Below are positions 51,566 through 61,131 of a stretch of 64,000 nt of DNA, piece after piece. The notes beneath the pieces were generated by a model. It was not told where the DNA came from and made no database searches. It saw only the letters and a list, made by a program, of their open reading frames with translations. Position numbers and translations under genes: made by a program. The stretch spans positions 992,001-1,056,000 of the forward strand of contig NZ_JBHTKA010000001.1 in the NCBI RefSeq assembly GCF_042676245.1. The letters are read 5' to 3'. The stretch is from Ohtaekwangia kribbensis (GTDB taxonomy: Bacteria; Bacteroidota; Bacteroidia; Cytophagales; Cyclobacteriaceae). Every line of letters begins with the position of its first letter. Position 1 is the first letter of the stretch.

Positions 51566-54298
51566 ATGAAAAACTTTTACAAGGCTTCGTTAGCGACCGT
51601 GCTAGTGATGCTGTTGTCTGGCTCGATGGTCTTTGCGCAGACTACCATCTCGGGTAAGGTAACAGATGCTCAGGGCGAAGCCATGCCTATGGCAAGTATC
51701 AAAGTAAAGGGAACTGTTGCCGGGACCACAGCCGATGTGGAAGGAAATTTTTCGTTGTCTGTAAACAGTCAGCCTCCGCTTACGCTTGAAATTTCTTATG
51801 CTGGATATCGGAAGATCGAGCTGCAGATCACCGATGCCAACACCACAGGACTGGATGTAAAATTAGAGCCTGAAGAAAGTGTTCTGGGAGAAGTAATTGT
51901 AACCGGAAGTTTCTATCCGGAGAGTCTTACAAAAGCACCCACTGCGGTTGAACACGTTGATCGCCTGGCTATACAGGCAACCGCTGCTCCTGAATTCTAT
52001 GAAGGACTCGCGCAGGTAAAAGGAGTACAGATGACTTCCAGCAGTTTAAATTTTCCGCAGATCAATACACGCGGATTTGCTACGATAGCAAACACAAGAT
52101 TTGTACAGCTCATTGATGGTATGGATTGCTCAGCTCCCCTGCTCAACTTCCCTACCGGTAACATTGTAGGTATAGGTGAACTGGATATGGAAAGTATGGA
52201 GTTACTTCCGGGAGCTGCTTCTGCCCTATACGGACCAAACGCATTTAACGGATTGTTGCTCATGAACAGCAAGAGTCCGTTTGACTACCCGGGATTGAGT
52301 GTGCAATTCAAAGGAGGTGCTACAACATCCGATGCACAGGATAAAGCATTTCCATATTATAACGTAGCTATACGCTATGCAAAATCATTCAACAACAAGT
52401 TCGCGTTTAAGATAAACCTGTCATTGCTTGATGCCGAAGACTGGTATGGTAACGACTATAAAACAGATGTCAACAGACCATCGTCAGAAACGGACCTCAG
52501 CGGTACTCCTGATTTTGATGGCTTAAACCTATATGGTGATGAAATTGAACTGCCCACTGGTGTACCCAGCGTTGGTAACATTCACAGAACCGGTTGGAAA
52601 GAAGGCGACCTGCTTGATAACCGCGATGCTAAAAGTATAAAAGGTGATGTAGCGCTTCACTATCGCATTACTGATAACTTAGAGATACTCTATAACTATC
52701 GTTACGGTGGTGGTAGCTCCGTATACCAGGGCTCACAGAAATATGCATTGCGCGACTTCACACAACAGTTTCATAAACTGGAATTACGTAACAACAACTT
52801 CTTCGTGCGTGCCTATATGACGGAGACTAACGCAGGTGATTCATACAACGTAGCTGCGTTAGGTTCTTATGTAAATGAGCGCATCAAGCCTTCACAAACC
52901 TGGGCGCAGGAATATGTACTGGCTATGCAGGGATATTTTATAGACCAGGGTATACCGGGCGGAAGTCACACAGCAGCACGTGCCTTTGCTGATCGTAACA
53001 GACCAGCTGTAGGAAGTGCCGAGTATAATTCATTGCTTGAATCCGTACGCAACGATTTATTCCAGCGCAACCCTCCCGGAGCTAAATTCAAAGATAACTC
53101 CAGACTATATCACGCCCAGTTCAACTATAACTTTGCTGACCAGATCAAATTTGCCGAGATACAGGTAGGCGGTAACTTCCGTCAATATAGCTTGTTCTCC
53201 GATGGAACGATCTTCAATGAAGATCCGGATGACGGAACTGATTTCAAACGCATTACCATTAACGAGTTTGGTTTCTATGGACAGATCTCCAAAACTATAG
53301 CAGAGGCTCTGAAACTTACCGGTTCACTTCGCTATGACAAGAACGAAAACTTCGATGGCCGCATTACACCACGCATCTCGGCGGTATATACCTTCAGCGA
53401 AAATCATAACATCAGGGCTTCTTACCAGACTGGTTTTCGCAACCCGGATACACAAGCCCAGTTTATATACTTTGATTTAGGTACAAACATCCTCCTGGGA
53501 AGTACAGAAGCCAATGCATCGCGTTATGGATTACATAATGGTGGCGCCTATACCGAAGCTTCATATCGTGCCTTCAGAAGTTCCGGTGGTACATTAAATG
53601 CAGACGGAACTACAAGTGGTGGTAATCCTTCTCTACTCGTAGAAGCAAATATACCATACGTTGGTCCGGAGCAATTGAAGTCGTGGGAAGTTGGTTATCG
53701 CGGAACCTTCAGCAACAAAGTGTTTGTAGACCTTACGGGATACTACACAACCTATACGGACTTCATCGGTGGCGACAACTATGCATTGAAGAAAGCAACA
53801 ACACACCAGGGTAAAACCGTTGCTGCGGGAACTATATATTCTCCGTATGTAAACTTCCCGGATGATGTTACTTCATACGGTATCGGTATTGGTATCAACT
53901 ATAGCTTATTCAAAGGATATACCTTGAGCGGTGGTTACAACTACGCTACGTTCGAAGACAACCGTGATGCGAACAGCTCTTTCCGCGCAGGCTTCAACAC
54001 ACCTGAAAATAAATTCTCAGTTGGTTTAAGCAATCGTAAAGTTACCAAGAACTTAGGCTTTAACGTTACGTACCGCTGGCAGGAAAATTTCCTGTGGCAG
54101 TCTGATTTCGGGGAAGCTGAAATTCCTGAGTTTGGTGTATTTGATGCACAGCTGAGCTACAAAATATCTTCCATCAAAACGACAGCGAAGCTCGGTGGTA
54201 CAAACCTGTTTGGCGGTGACTACAGAACTAACTTCGGTGGACCATTCGTAGGCCAGATGTACTATATATCATTGACCTTTGACGAATTCTTTAAGTAA
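51566..54298 (+). CDS. TonB-dependent receptor
   Basis: An outer-membrane active transporter of 910 residues. A signal peptide (about 1-25, ending VFAQ) is followed by a carboxypeptidase-regulatory-like domain (about 27-105), a TonB box-like GEVIVTGSF, a plug (about 120-240, with INTRGFATI and LLPGAASALYGPNAFNGLL), and the barrel to an aromatic C terminus (DEFFK). The substrate is not identifiable; the following lipoprotein gene, 20 nt away, is a probable partner. Not typical of SusC, whose start and partner differ. Confidence 0.93.
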   Translation: MKNFYKASLATVLVMLLSGSMVFAQTTISGKVTDAQGEAMPMASIKVKGTVAGTTADVEGNFSLSVNSQPPLTLEISYAGYRKIELQITDANTTGLDVKLEPEESVLGEVIVTGSFYPESLTKAPTAVEHVDRLAIQATAAPEFYEGLAQVKGVQMTSSSLNFPQINTRGFATIANTRFVQLIDGMDCSAPLLNFPTGNIVGIGELDMESMELLPGAASALYGPNAFNGLLLMNSKSPFDYPGLSVQFKGGATTSDAQDKAFPYYNVAIRYAKSFNNKFAFKINLSLLDAEDWYGNDYKTDVNRPSSETDLSGTPDFDGLNLYGDEIELPTGVPSVGNIHRTGWKEGDLLDNRDAKSIKGDVALHYRITDNLEILYNYRYGGGSSVYQGSQKYALRDFTQQFHKLELRNNNFFVRAYMTETNAGDSYNVAALGSYVNERIKPSQTWAQEYVLAMQGYFIDQGIPGGSHTAARAFADRNRPAVGSAEYNSLLESVRNDLFQRNPPGAKFKDNSRLYHAQFNYNFADQIKFAEIQVGGNFRQYSLFSDGTIFNEDPDDGTDFKRITINEFGFYGQISKTIAEALKLTGSLRYDKNENFDGRITPRISAVYTFSENHNIRASYQTGFRNPDTQAQFIYFDLGTNILLGSTEANASRYGLHNGGAYTEASYRAFRSSGGTLNADGTTSGGNPSLLVEANIPYVGPEQLKSWEVGYRGTFSNKVFVDLTGYYTTYTDFIGGDNYALKKATTHQGKTVAAGTIYSPYVNFPDDVTSYGIGIGINYSLFKGYTLSGGYNYATFEDNRDANSSFRAGFNTPENKFSVGLSNRKVTKNLGFNVTYRWQENFLWQSDFGEAEIPEFGVFDAQLSYKISSIKTTAKLGGTNLFGGDYRTNFGGPFVGQMYYISLTFDEFFK

Positions 54299-54318
54299 GA
54301 ACCAAACCTTGACTTACC

Positions 54319-55890
54319 ATGAAAAAGATTAATTATAGAGGATATACACTTTCATTGCTTCTGTTGCTGGGCGCATGCTCGCAGGAAGATATAGATCTGC
54401 AAGCACCCGAAACAACAACAGACACTTCGTGTGAAGATGCAACGGCTGGTTCCGCTGACTTCTCTAAATTTGTTGTGATTGGCGATGCTCTCACGGCCGG
54501 CTTTCAGGCGGGTGCCTTGTTTACCGAAGGACAAAACAACTCGCTTGGTAAAATTCTGAACAAGCAGTTTGAATGCGCTGGCGGTTCGGCCACTTTCAAC
54601 CAGCCGGATATAAATTCAGTGAACGGTTTCAACTCCACCAACTCGAACGTAGGTGCCGGTGTAATTTTAGGACGACTGGTATTGTTTGATGCTGATGGAA
54701 GCGGCTCGAAAACAGCAAGCCCTACACCAGCCGGATATCCCGGAGTACCGGCTCCCTACAACACTGCAGATTTACCGACTGCCTATACCGGTGATAAATC
54801 GAAGCTGAATAACTTTGGCGTACCCGGTATAATTCTCGGACAAATACTTACCGCTGCAACAGGAGGTCCTAATTCTCAAGCTAACCCGGCTTACAACGGA
54901 CTGTATGCACGCTTTGCCTCTGTTCCCGGAACCTCCACTATATTAGGCGATGCCATCGGAGCGCAGGGAACATTCTTCCTGTTCTGGGCAGGTAATGGCG
55001 ATGTACTCGCATACGCTGTAGCGGGTGGATCAGGTCCTGTAGGACTTACTTCTATTGATGATTTCTCTGCGCAGTATAATTTTGCACTGAATGGTATACT
55101 CGGTTCCAATTCAAACCTGAAAGGTGTGGTTGGAAATATACCGGATGTGGCTACGATTCCACATTTTACAACCGTGAAATGGAATGCCATACCGTTGGAT
55201 GCTGCCACCGCAGCTACTGTTACAACGAACTTAGCAAATAACTATAATGGCTTTCTGGATCAGATTGCGTCCCTGGGTATCATCACTGCAGCAGAACGTG
55301 ATCTGCGCAAGGTATCATATGCCGCAGGACAAAATTCAATCTTGTTAACCGATGAGACACTTACCGATCTCAGCCCCTATATGCAGGGAGAAGCTGCAGC
55401 ACTTTTACCGTATGCAAAAGCACGTCAGACTAAAAATACGGATCTCGTACCTTTATCCGCCGGAGCTATATTGGGTACTACCGTGGGTGGTAATGCACAA
55501 ATGGTATATGGTGTTACGGTACCGCTTGAAGATAAATATATACTTACTTCAACGGAAGTTACCGAGATACGCACGCGTACTACGGCCCTCAACAACATTA
55601 TTAAAGGAACTGTAGAGAGCAACAGTCGCCTGGCATTGGCAGATGTGAATGCAACATTCTCAGCCCTTGTAACAGCTACAGCCGAGGTTAAGAGTGGCGT
55701 GACGATTACACCTACACTGACTCCTCCTACCGGGGCCTTCTCGGAAGATGGTATCCATCCGAACAGCAGAGGCTATGCGTATGTTGCCAATATTTTTATT
55801 AACGCAATAAATGCTAAATTTGGATCTACAGTTCCGCAAGTAAATCTGGGACTATACAAAGGCACTGGCCTTCCAGTAAGTCCACAGTAA
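54319..55890 (+). CDS. SGNH/GDSL-like outer-membrane lipoprotein with altered nucleophile
   Basis: A 523-residue lipoprotein with lipobox LLLLGAC (Cys20). After a Glu/Thr-rich stretch, the start of an SGNH-like domain reads VVIGDALTAGFQAG (about 52-65), where the usual Ser of GDS is Ala57. The last block reads SEDGIHPNSRGYAYV, with Asp477 and His480 of the family's DxxH. The enzyme nucleophile therefore appears missing, which points to a binding function. It lies 20 nt after the TonB receptor, as a likely partner. Many Bacteroidota have receptor plus lipoprotein pairs of this form. Confidence 0.75.
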   Translation: MKKINYRGYTLSLLLLLGACSQEDIDLQAPETTTDTSCEDATAGSADFSKFVVIGDALTAGFQAGALFTEGQNNSLGKILNKQFECAGGSATFNQPDINSVNGFNSTNSNVGAGVILGRLVLFDADGSGSKTASPTPAGYPGVPAPYNTADLPTAYTGDKSKLNNFGVPGIILGQILTAATGGPNSQANPAYNGLYARFASVPGTSTILGDAIGAQGTFFLFWAGNGDVLAYAVAGGSGPVGLTSIDDFSAQYNFALNGILGSNSNLKGVVGNIPDVATIPHFTTVKWNAIPLDAATAATVTTNLANNYNGFLDQIASLGIITAAERDLRKVSYAAGQNSILLTDETLTDLSPYMQGEAAALLPYAKARQTKNTDLVPLSAGAILGTTVGGNAQMVYGVTVPLEDKYILTSTEVTEIRTRTTALNNIIKGTVESNSRLALADVNATFSALVTATAEVKSGVTITPTLTPPTGAFSEDGIHPNSRGYAYVANIFINAINAKFGSTVPQVNLGLYKGTGLPVSPQ

Positions 55891-55916
55891 AAGATATAAC
55901 ACAACCTAAACCGAAG

Positions 55917-55946
55917 AAGCTGCCGCAGGGCAGCTTTCTTTTTTTT
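55917..55946 (+). terminator. Terminator after the receptor/lipoprotein pair
   Basis: AAGCTGCC pairs perfectly with GGCAGCTT over GCAG, followed by a long run of T. It ends the TonB receptor transcription unit. Confidence 0.88.
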
Positions 55947-55969
55947 GCACAGTCTAGATCGAAATTCCA

Positions 55970-56737
55970 TCAGATATACCCTGCAAAATTATAGGCAACC
56001 ATCCCGACCCATTCCTTGAATAATTTATGCCACACATGTAGCGCATCCAGCTTGGGTATAATAAAAGCATCGGGATAATATTCCCGCGGATGCGAATAGA
56101 AATCCGTTGTAAAAGGCTGGATATTCAAACCTACTTTTTTATAGCAGGCAAGCGAACGTCTCATATGAAAAGCAGATGTAATCAACAGGCATTCCTCCGG
56201 TTTATACTTCAGTGAATCGAGCATCTTTACTACCTGCTGTGCAGACTCAGCTGTGTTGCGTGTCTCATTCTCGATAATGATATCGGTAGAATCAACTCCC
56301 ATCATCATCATAGCCCGCCTGTATTTATCGGCTTCCGGTTCGTCTTCGGCAATCAAACGGCCCGTGCCACCGCTGATCAGGATTGTACCAACCAATCCCT
56401 TCTTGTATAGCTCAACAGTATGGGTAACACGATCGGCCCCGCGACTGAAATATATACGGTCATTCGGTTCGAGTCCCGGAATAGTGGTTCCGGTCAGTAC
56501 AATTCCCAATTTATAGGGCGCCATATCTTTATATGCAACCGGCTTGATCTCCCAGGCCAGCATCGCCTCATTAGCCAGAAAATCATTTGAAAACAGGAAC
56601 AGCAGGATTACTCCACTGTATTGCAGACGCTTCTTCCACTTCGGATTCTTCAATACAATCGAAAGAACCAGCAGTAACATTATAATAGCAAGCGGCAATA
56701 TCAGGTTGTTGACTAATTTGGAAATGATGAAGAACAT
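55970..56737 (-). CDS. YdcF/ElyC-family DUF218 membrane protein
   Basis: A 255-residue protein with two N-terminal hydrophobic helices (about 5-28 and 36-51) and a DUF218 domain: LGIVLTGTTIPGLEPNDRIYF, ILISGGTGRLIAEDEPEAD, IIENETRNTAESAQQVVKM and LLITSAFHMRRSLACYKKVG. Family members such as SanA and ElyC act on envelope barrier function. Here no direct partner is visible. Starts with ATG. Convergent with the lipoprotein gene. Confidence 0.88.
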   Translation of the reverse strand: MFFIISKLVNNLILPLAIIMLLLVLSIVLKNPKWKKRLQYSGVILLFLFSNDFLANEAMLAWEIKPVAYKDMAPYKLGIVLTGTTIPGLEPNDRIYFSRGADRVTHTVELYKKGLVGTILISGGTGRLIAEDEPEADKYRRAMMMMGVDSTDIIIENETRNTAESAQQVVKMLDSLKYKPEECLLITSAFHMRRSLACYKKVGLNIQPFTTDFYSHPREYYPDAFIIPKLDALHVWHKLFKEWVGMVAYNFAGYI

Positions 56738-56755
56738 TGATCATTTGGTTAAACT

Positions 56756-56763
56756 CAAATGTA
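56756..56763 (-). promoter_or_regulatory. -7 box of the ydcF-like gene
   Basis: TACATTTG on the minus strand matches TAnnTTTG, 18 nt before the ATG. No -33 TTG at the standard spacing. Confidence 0.4.
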
Positions 56764-57049
56764 CAAATATCTGAACACTCGAAGACGCGTTTTTATATCA
56801 AAGGGATATCAAAGGGATTCCAAAACACGACACAGCTCTATAAAGTCACGCAACAAACAGATCCCGGATCTATAAAATATACATTTTTCACGAAAGTCCG
56901 CAGCGCCCGGTGCGCTGGTTTATCATAACATTCACTTAAACGTTAAAACATATATAGTATATATCCAGTATAAAGTTTTCACAAACAAAAAAATACAGAG
57001 TATATTCTATCCGTTCTAATTTATAAATTAGCATATAACAAATGTTATC
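56764..57049. other. AT-rich intergenic region without a gene
   Basis: About 290 bases between divergent genes, with AT-alternating stretches such as ACATATATAGTATATATCC. No reading frame with a credible start was found. It should contain the promoter for the downstream plus-strand signalling set, though I found no exact -7 box. Confidence 0.5.
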
Positions 57050-57577
57050 ATGCTACACTCAATCTACCTCAACGCTGCACGCGCCAGCACCATCATTCTT
57101 TTATTGCTTATCGTTACGATGTTACCATCGGTTCACGTGTATGCTCAGCCTAAAAATTCCAATAAAATTCCCAAGTCGTTAGCGATTGAATGGCGAAAAG
57201 ACTGGAAGAGTTTTATCAACCAGCTAACATCCAACGACAACAAACGAAAAAATTGTGTCATCGACTCGCTCAAAGCGCTTCAGGGATTTTTCATCCCCAT
57301 CGAAGATCTGAAACAGTTTATCAAAGAAGCTGAATCTTCGAAGGTGCCGGCCATCGGTATACGTTTATACCTCGCTATTGGTAAAAATGATTCCACCCAG
57401 AATAAAGAGTTCAAGCTACTCATGGTTGGTGTATTGGAGACCGGGGTCGACATGATCGCTCCCAATTCCCGGGAGCAAGATTTCATTTTTGATCTGACAA
57501 GTCCTTGTCCCAACACATGCGACTCCGGAAGTCCGCTATATATTAGTAACAGCAGCAGTAAAGTTCAAAAACAATAA
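57050..57577 (+). CDS. Secreted protein of unknown function, 175 residues
   Basis: An exported protein: a basic start and a long hydrophobic segment (about 13-32, ending YAQ) form a signal peptide. The mature part is mostly alpha/beta (VIDSLKALQGFFIPIEDL, IGIRLYLAIGKND, LLMVGVLETGVDMIAP) and ends with CPNTCDSGSPLYISN. Start ATG at 57050. It is the first gene of a set (secreted protein, membrane protein, histidine kinase, regulator), so it may deliver a signal or bind a ligand; function unknown. Confidence 0.65.
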   Translation: MLHSIYLNAARASTIILLLLIVTMLPSVHVYAQPKNSNKIPKSLAIEWRKDWKSFINQLTSNDNKRKNCVIDSLKALQGFFIPIEDLKQFIKEAESSKVPAIGIRLYLAIGKNDSTQNKEFKLLMVGVLETGVDMIAPNSREQDFIFDLTSPCPNTCDSGSPLYISNSSSKVQKQ

Positions 57578-57589
57578 AAGCAAACACCG

Positions 57590-58246
57590 GTGGAAATTTC
57601 ATTCACCAAACTGGTTCTATGGGCGTGCAGTATATCTGTGTCCTTTCCTTTTATTGTTATGAAACTCTTGCCCGGAAAGATACCGCCTCCCTTCTACTGG
57701 CTATCGGTTAGTGTGATTGTTACGCTCATACTGGAAATAGTAAGTAAAATACTTTGGACATTGAGTCTGAACAATATGCCGCTGTTTCACATTCACACCT
57801 TAGTAGAGTTTATTTTGATTACGCTGTTCTTCAGATCGATTACAACGTTCTTATCCAAAAAAACTGCGCTTTTGTTAAGCTTCATCTTTACTATTATATG
57901 GCTTACACCTTTTATATTCAATAAACATGAAATATACCGGTATAACACCATCAGCAGAAGCGTAGCCAGTTCGGCATTTATACTCTATGCCTTACGCTAT
58001 CTTCTTGGTTCCTTAAAAGGTGACACCTACGCAGGCAGCAGATCGATCCGCCTGATTATTTACGCCATCCTGATATACTCGGCTACATGCCTGCTGATAT
58101 TTTCCTTTGGTCAGTATATACAGGGGCTATCCAAAGACCTCAACCGGGCGATCTGGAGCATTCATGGTTTTATCATCATACTTTATAATATATTACTATC
58201 AATAGCACTATGGGAGCTGCAGAGGAAAAAGCTATCTTCCATTTAG
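57590..58246 (+). CDS. Multi-spanning membrane protein next to a histidine kinase
   Basis: A 218-residue protein with about six or seven hydrophobic helices and few soluble residues. I do not recognise a named family. GTG at 57590 is the likely start, 12 nt after the previous stop; an alternative start would remove the first helix. Its last 37 nt overlap the kinase gene, so the two are probably translated together. This layout suggests a membrane sensor for the kinase, which has only one helix itself. Confidence 0.65.
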   Translation: MEISFTKLVLWACSISVSFPFIVMKLLPGKIPPPFYWLSVSVIVTLILEIVSKILWTLSLNNMPLFHIHTLVEFILITLFFRSITTFLSKKTALLLSFIFTIIWLTPFIFNKHEIYRYNTISRSVASSAFILYALRYLLGSLKGDTYAGSRSIRLIIYAILIYSATCLLIFSFGQYIQGLSKDLNRAIWSIHGFIIILYNILLSIALWELQRKKLSSI

Positions 58247-59034
58247 TATTGATCGGCACAATGGGTTTCCTGTTGACTGTTATTTTTATCATTATGCTAT
58301 ATACCCGATATCGGAATACGTTGCTAAAAGAAAGACTAAAGACTGAGGAGCTGAAACATCATTACCAACTCGATCTTTTACGAAGCAACATTCAGACACA
58401 GGAACGAGAGCGCATGCGTTTTTCACGCGACCTGCATGATGAAGTGGGCGCGGTGCTTTCCATGCTAAAAATGAACCTCATTCAACTGAACAAATCCGGA
58501 TGTTATTCCGATGAACAAAGAAATTACCTGGTGTCGCTAGAGGAACTTACAATTGCAGCGTTGAACAGCTCCAGGAGAATAAGCCACGAGTTAATTCCTC
58601 CTGCCCTGGAGACTTTTGGATTGATTCACGTCATGGAGGGACAAGCATCTATACTACAACAAGGCGGCATCGATATGACACTACATTACGAAGCTTTCGA
58701 GCGTGTTCCTGCCTTAGTGGAACTGGGTATATATAGAATCTTGATGGAGCTGATCAACAATACAATCAAACATGCCAACGCCAAGAGTATAGCAATCACA
58801 TTTCAGCTGATTAACAGCGCGCTGCATATACGCTATTGTGATGACGGTCGCGGGTTTCAAACGACAGAACCGGCAAAAGGACTAGGCATAAAGAATATTG
58901 AGAGCAGAGTGGCGGTATTGAATGGCTCGGTGTCATTCACAACGCAACATACCACGGGCATGGCTGTAACCATCATACTGCCTGTAAAGGAAATGCAAAA
59001 TTCTCATCACACCGAAAATATACCACGAGTATGA
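58210..59034 (+). CDS. NarX/DesK-type sensor histidine kinase
   Basis: A 274-residue kinase with one transmembrane helix (about 11-32), a coiled coil, a HisKA_3 domain with phospho-accepting His76 in RFSRDLHDEVGAVLSML, and an ATPase domain (ELINNTIKHANAKS, DDGRGFQ, GLGIKNIESRVAVLNG). Its short extracellular part implies that another protein senses the signal. ATG at 58210 lies inside the preceding gene, and the stop overlaps the response regulator start (ATGA). This is a NarL-type pair. Confidence 0.9.
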   Translation: MGAAEEKAIFHLVLIGTMGFLLTVIFIIMLYTRYRNTLLKERLKTEELKHHYQLDLLRSNIQTQERERMRFSRDLHDEVGAVLSMLKMNLIQLNKSGCYSDEQRNYLVSLEELTIAALNSSRRISHELIPPALETFGLIHVMEGQASILQQGGIDMTLHYEAFERVPALVELGIYRILMELINNTIKHANAKSIAITFQLINSALHIRYCDDGRGFQTTEPAKGLGIKNIESRVAVLNGSVSFTTQHTTGMAVTIILPVKEMQNSHHTENIPRV

Positions 59035-59714
59035 TACGCATCGGACTGATTGAAGACCAATTGCTTTTTAGAAAAGGAATGAAGGCTATTATTCACGAGT
59101 GGACCGGAATGAAAGTTACCCTGGAAGCCAGTACAGGCGTTGAGGCTGTTACTTTGTTAAAGGAAGCGATTGAGAAACCCGATGTAATACTGCTCGACCT
59201 CGGCTTGCCAACGGATAAAGAACCTGCATTAAACGGAATTGATCTGACTATACATATCCGGTCTGCATACCCGGAAATCAAAATTATAATTTTGTCTGTT
59301 CATCAACACGAAGACTATATTTCACATCTCATCGAGCAAGGTGCGCACGGCTACCTGGTAAAAGATACCGACCCCGAAGAAGTACGGGAAGCCATTCATG
59401 CAGTAACCATTAAAGGATTTTACCTGAACGAACGCACGATGTATGCCATTCAGAATGGTCTTTCAAAAAAAAAGAAAAGTAAGATATCACTTAACGACAC
59501 AACCTATCTCACGTCACGCGAAAAGGAAATACTCGACCTGGTATGCCGCCAGCTAACAGCAGAAGAGATCGCGGAGAAATTATATATCAGTGTAAAAACG
59601 GTTAATGGACACCGGAACAATCTGCTACAAAAAACGGGCGTAAGAAATACAGCGGGCCTGGTGGTTTTTGCATTGAAAAATAATCTTGTGGATGTTGACC
59701 GGTATACATTGTGA
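59031..59714 (+). CDS. NarL/FixJ-type response regulator
   Basis: A 227-residue two-domain regulator. The receiver has the phospho-acceptor Asp56 in VILLDLGLP and the switch regions LSVHQ and VKDTDP. The C-terminal LuxR-type HTH reads LTSREKEILDLVCRQLTAEE and ISVKTVNGHRNNLLQKTG. ATG overlaps the kinase stop (ATGA), confirming a two-component system. It is convergent with the GH25 gene, only 5 nt apart. Confidence 0.93.
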   Translation: MIRIGLIEDQLLFRKGMKAIIHEWTGMKVTLEASTGVEAVTLLKEAIEKPDVILLDLGLPTDKEPALNGIDLTIHIRSAYPEIKIIILSVHQHEDYISHLIEQGAHGYLVKDTDPEEVREAIHAVTIKGFYLNERTMYAIQNGLSKKKKSKISLNDTTYLTSREKEILDLVCRQLTAEEIAEKLYISVKTVNGHRNNLLQKTGVRNTAGLVVFALKNNLVDVDRYTL

Positions 59715-59719
59715 TGACC

Positions 59720-61087
59720 CTATTTATATAATTCAGTCTTGCTCCCAAAGAAAACATCAAAGTCTGTCGGGTGCGATGCAATGTTATAGCTGTCCTTCTT
59801 TTGCCATATCCTCACCCCTTTCTTATTCCAGGTGTGGGGTACAACAGGAACATCGTCACTGGTATACTCGGCAAGCCACAATGGGTACCGTGCAAAGACA
59901 TCGTGTTTCAGATATGTATTCGCAAAACTGAGGTCCGTATAGATCATCGGTATACGGCCGCTTTTTGTTTCTATATAGTTCAGGAACTGAAACAGCTCAC
60001 GCTCCAGTTTCATCATATCTACAACTCCAGAACGTGCTATACTTCCCTGCTCAATATCCACAATGGGGGCTATATCCAGTGAATCGATCTTTTGTATTGT
60101 TTTCCAGAAGTGATTAGCTTGCTTACGCGGATCATCATTTACACGATAAAAATGATAGGCGCCTTTGATCATTCCCTTCGTTTTCATCGCCTGCCAGTTG
60201 CTCAAAAAATCAGGATCAGTAATCGTTACGCCTTCTGTAGCCTTACAGATCATAAAACTAAGACTATCCTCTGCATTAATTTCTGTTATCACATCTCCAT
60301 TATATTTTGAGACATCAATGCCGTATAGCGTGGATATAGTGTTGTAATCAGAATGATCAATCTGCTCATCGTGCTGCGACACCGTATCGTGTATGATGAT
60401 CTCTGTATTGATTGGCTCCTGTACTCCACGCTCCGGAACATTATACCGGAAGGCCGCTATCACGACAGATATAGTAAACAAGCTCATTACCGCGATACAT
60501 CCCATCAGTACACGCTTCAATTTTTCAAACCGGATATCTTCCTTCGATCTGAAATTTCGCTGCACAAGCTCTCGAAGCGCGCGGGATATATATACTGATC
60601 CCACCAGGTTTTCAGCCATCATGTCGTATGCATCGGTATCAAATAAAATTCCCTGGTATACAACGCGATCATTCTTATCACAAATAAATTCAGGATGCGC
60701 AGTATAGTAGCCATTATCATTCAACACAACTTTATCCTTTTTAGGAACGGGATAGGTAACAACATCCTGCCAAAAGTACATCGGCTTCAGCCGGGTTGTG
60801 GTGCCGATGAACAAAGATATATACCGCTGATCGCGCAGGTAACGTATCAAAGAAAGTATATCCAGGAATAAAGCAGTTTCTTTTTTCCGAAGATTTTCAT
60901 CCTTAAAGATTTCTGCATGGATGTAAAGCACAGCAAACCGCGCTTCCGTCTGAAGAATAAGGGCACGTCTGTAGCGTTTCGTAAACAGTGTTTGCGCCAG
61001 TAGCTGACTGATCGAAAAGACACCATCGGCCGGCATGGAAACAAGCCTGCGAATAAACCTCTTCTCTATTTCGGTAAAAGCACGCAT
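59720..61087 (-). CDS. Membrane-anchored GH25 lysozyme with a cytoplasmic N-terminal domain
   Basis: A 455-residue protein. Residues 1-190 form a soluble domain I do not recognise (contains RFAVLYIHAEIFKDENLRKK, NDNGYYTAHPEFICD). A transmembrane helix at about 192-213 (MGCIAVMSLFTISVVIA) is followed by a GH25 muramidase domain (about 250-455). Catalytic residues are Asp258 in GIDVSKYNG, the KATEG block, and Asp344 and Glu346 in PIVDIEQG. With a cytoplasmic N terminus the catalytic part lies outside the inner membrane. It is last in the cluster, 44 nt after the three-helix protein. Confidence 0.85.
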   Translation of the reverse strand: MRAFTEIEKRFIRRLVSMPADGVFSISQLLAQTLFTKRYRRALILQTEARFAVLYIHAEIFKDENLRKKETALFLDILSLIRYLRDQRYISLFIGTTTRLKPMYFWQDVVTYPVPKKDKVVLNDNGYYTAHPEFICDKNDRVVYQGILFDTDAYDMMAENLVGSVYISRALRELVQRNFRSKEDIRFEKLKRVLMGCIAVMSLFTISVVIAAFRYNVPERGVQEPINTEIIIHDTVSQHDEQIDHSDYNTISTLYGIDVSKYNGDVITEINAEDSLSFMICKATEGVTITDPDFLSNWQAMKTKGMIKGAYHFYRVNDDPRKQANHFWKTIQKIDSLDIAPIVDIEQGSIARSGVVDMMKLERELFQFLNYIETKSGRIPMIYTDLSFANTYLKHDVFARYPLWLAEYTSDDVPVVPHTWNKKGVRIWQKKDSYNIASHPTDFDVFFGSKTELYK

Positions 61088-61131
61088 ACCAGATTATTAC
61101 AGAGTAACACTGAAAATAAAAACATACACTG

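Noticed and set aside
51566..55890. SusC/SusD polysaccharide uptake pair
   Set aside because: The lipoprotein is SGNH-like rather than SusD-like and there are no glycoside hydrolases or sugar regulators nearby.
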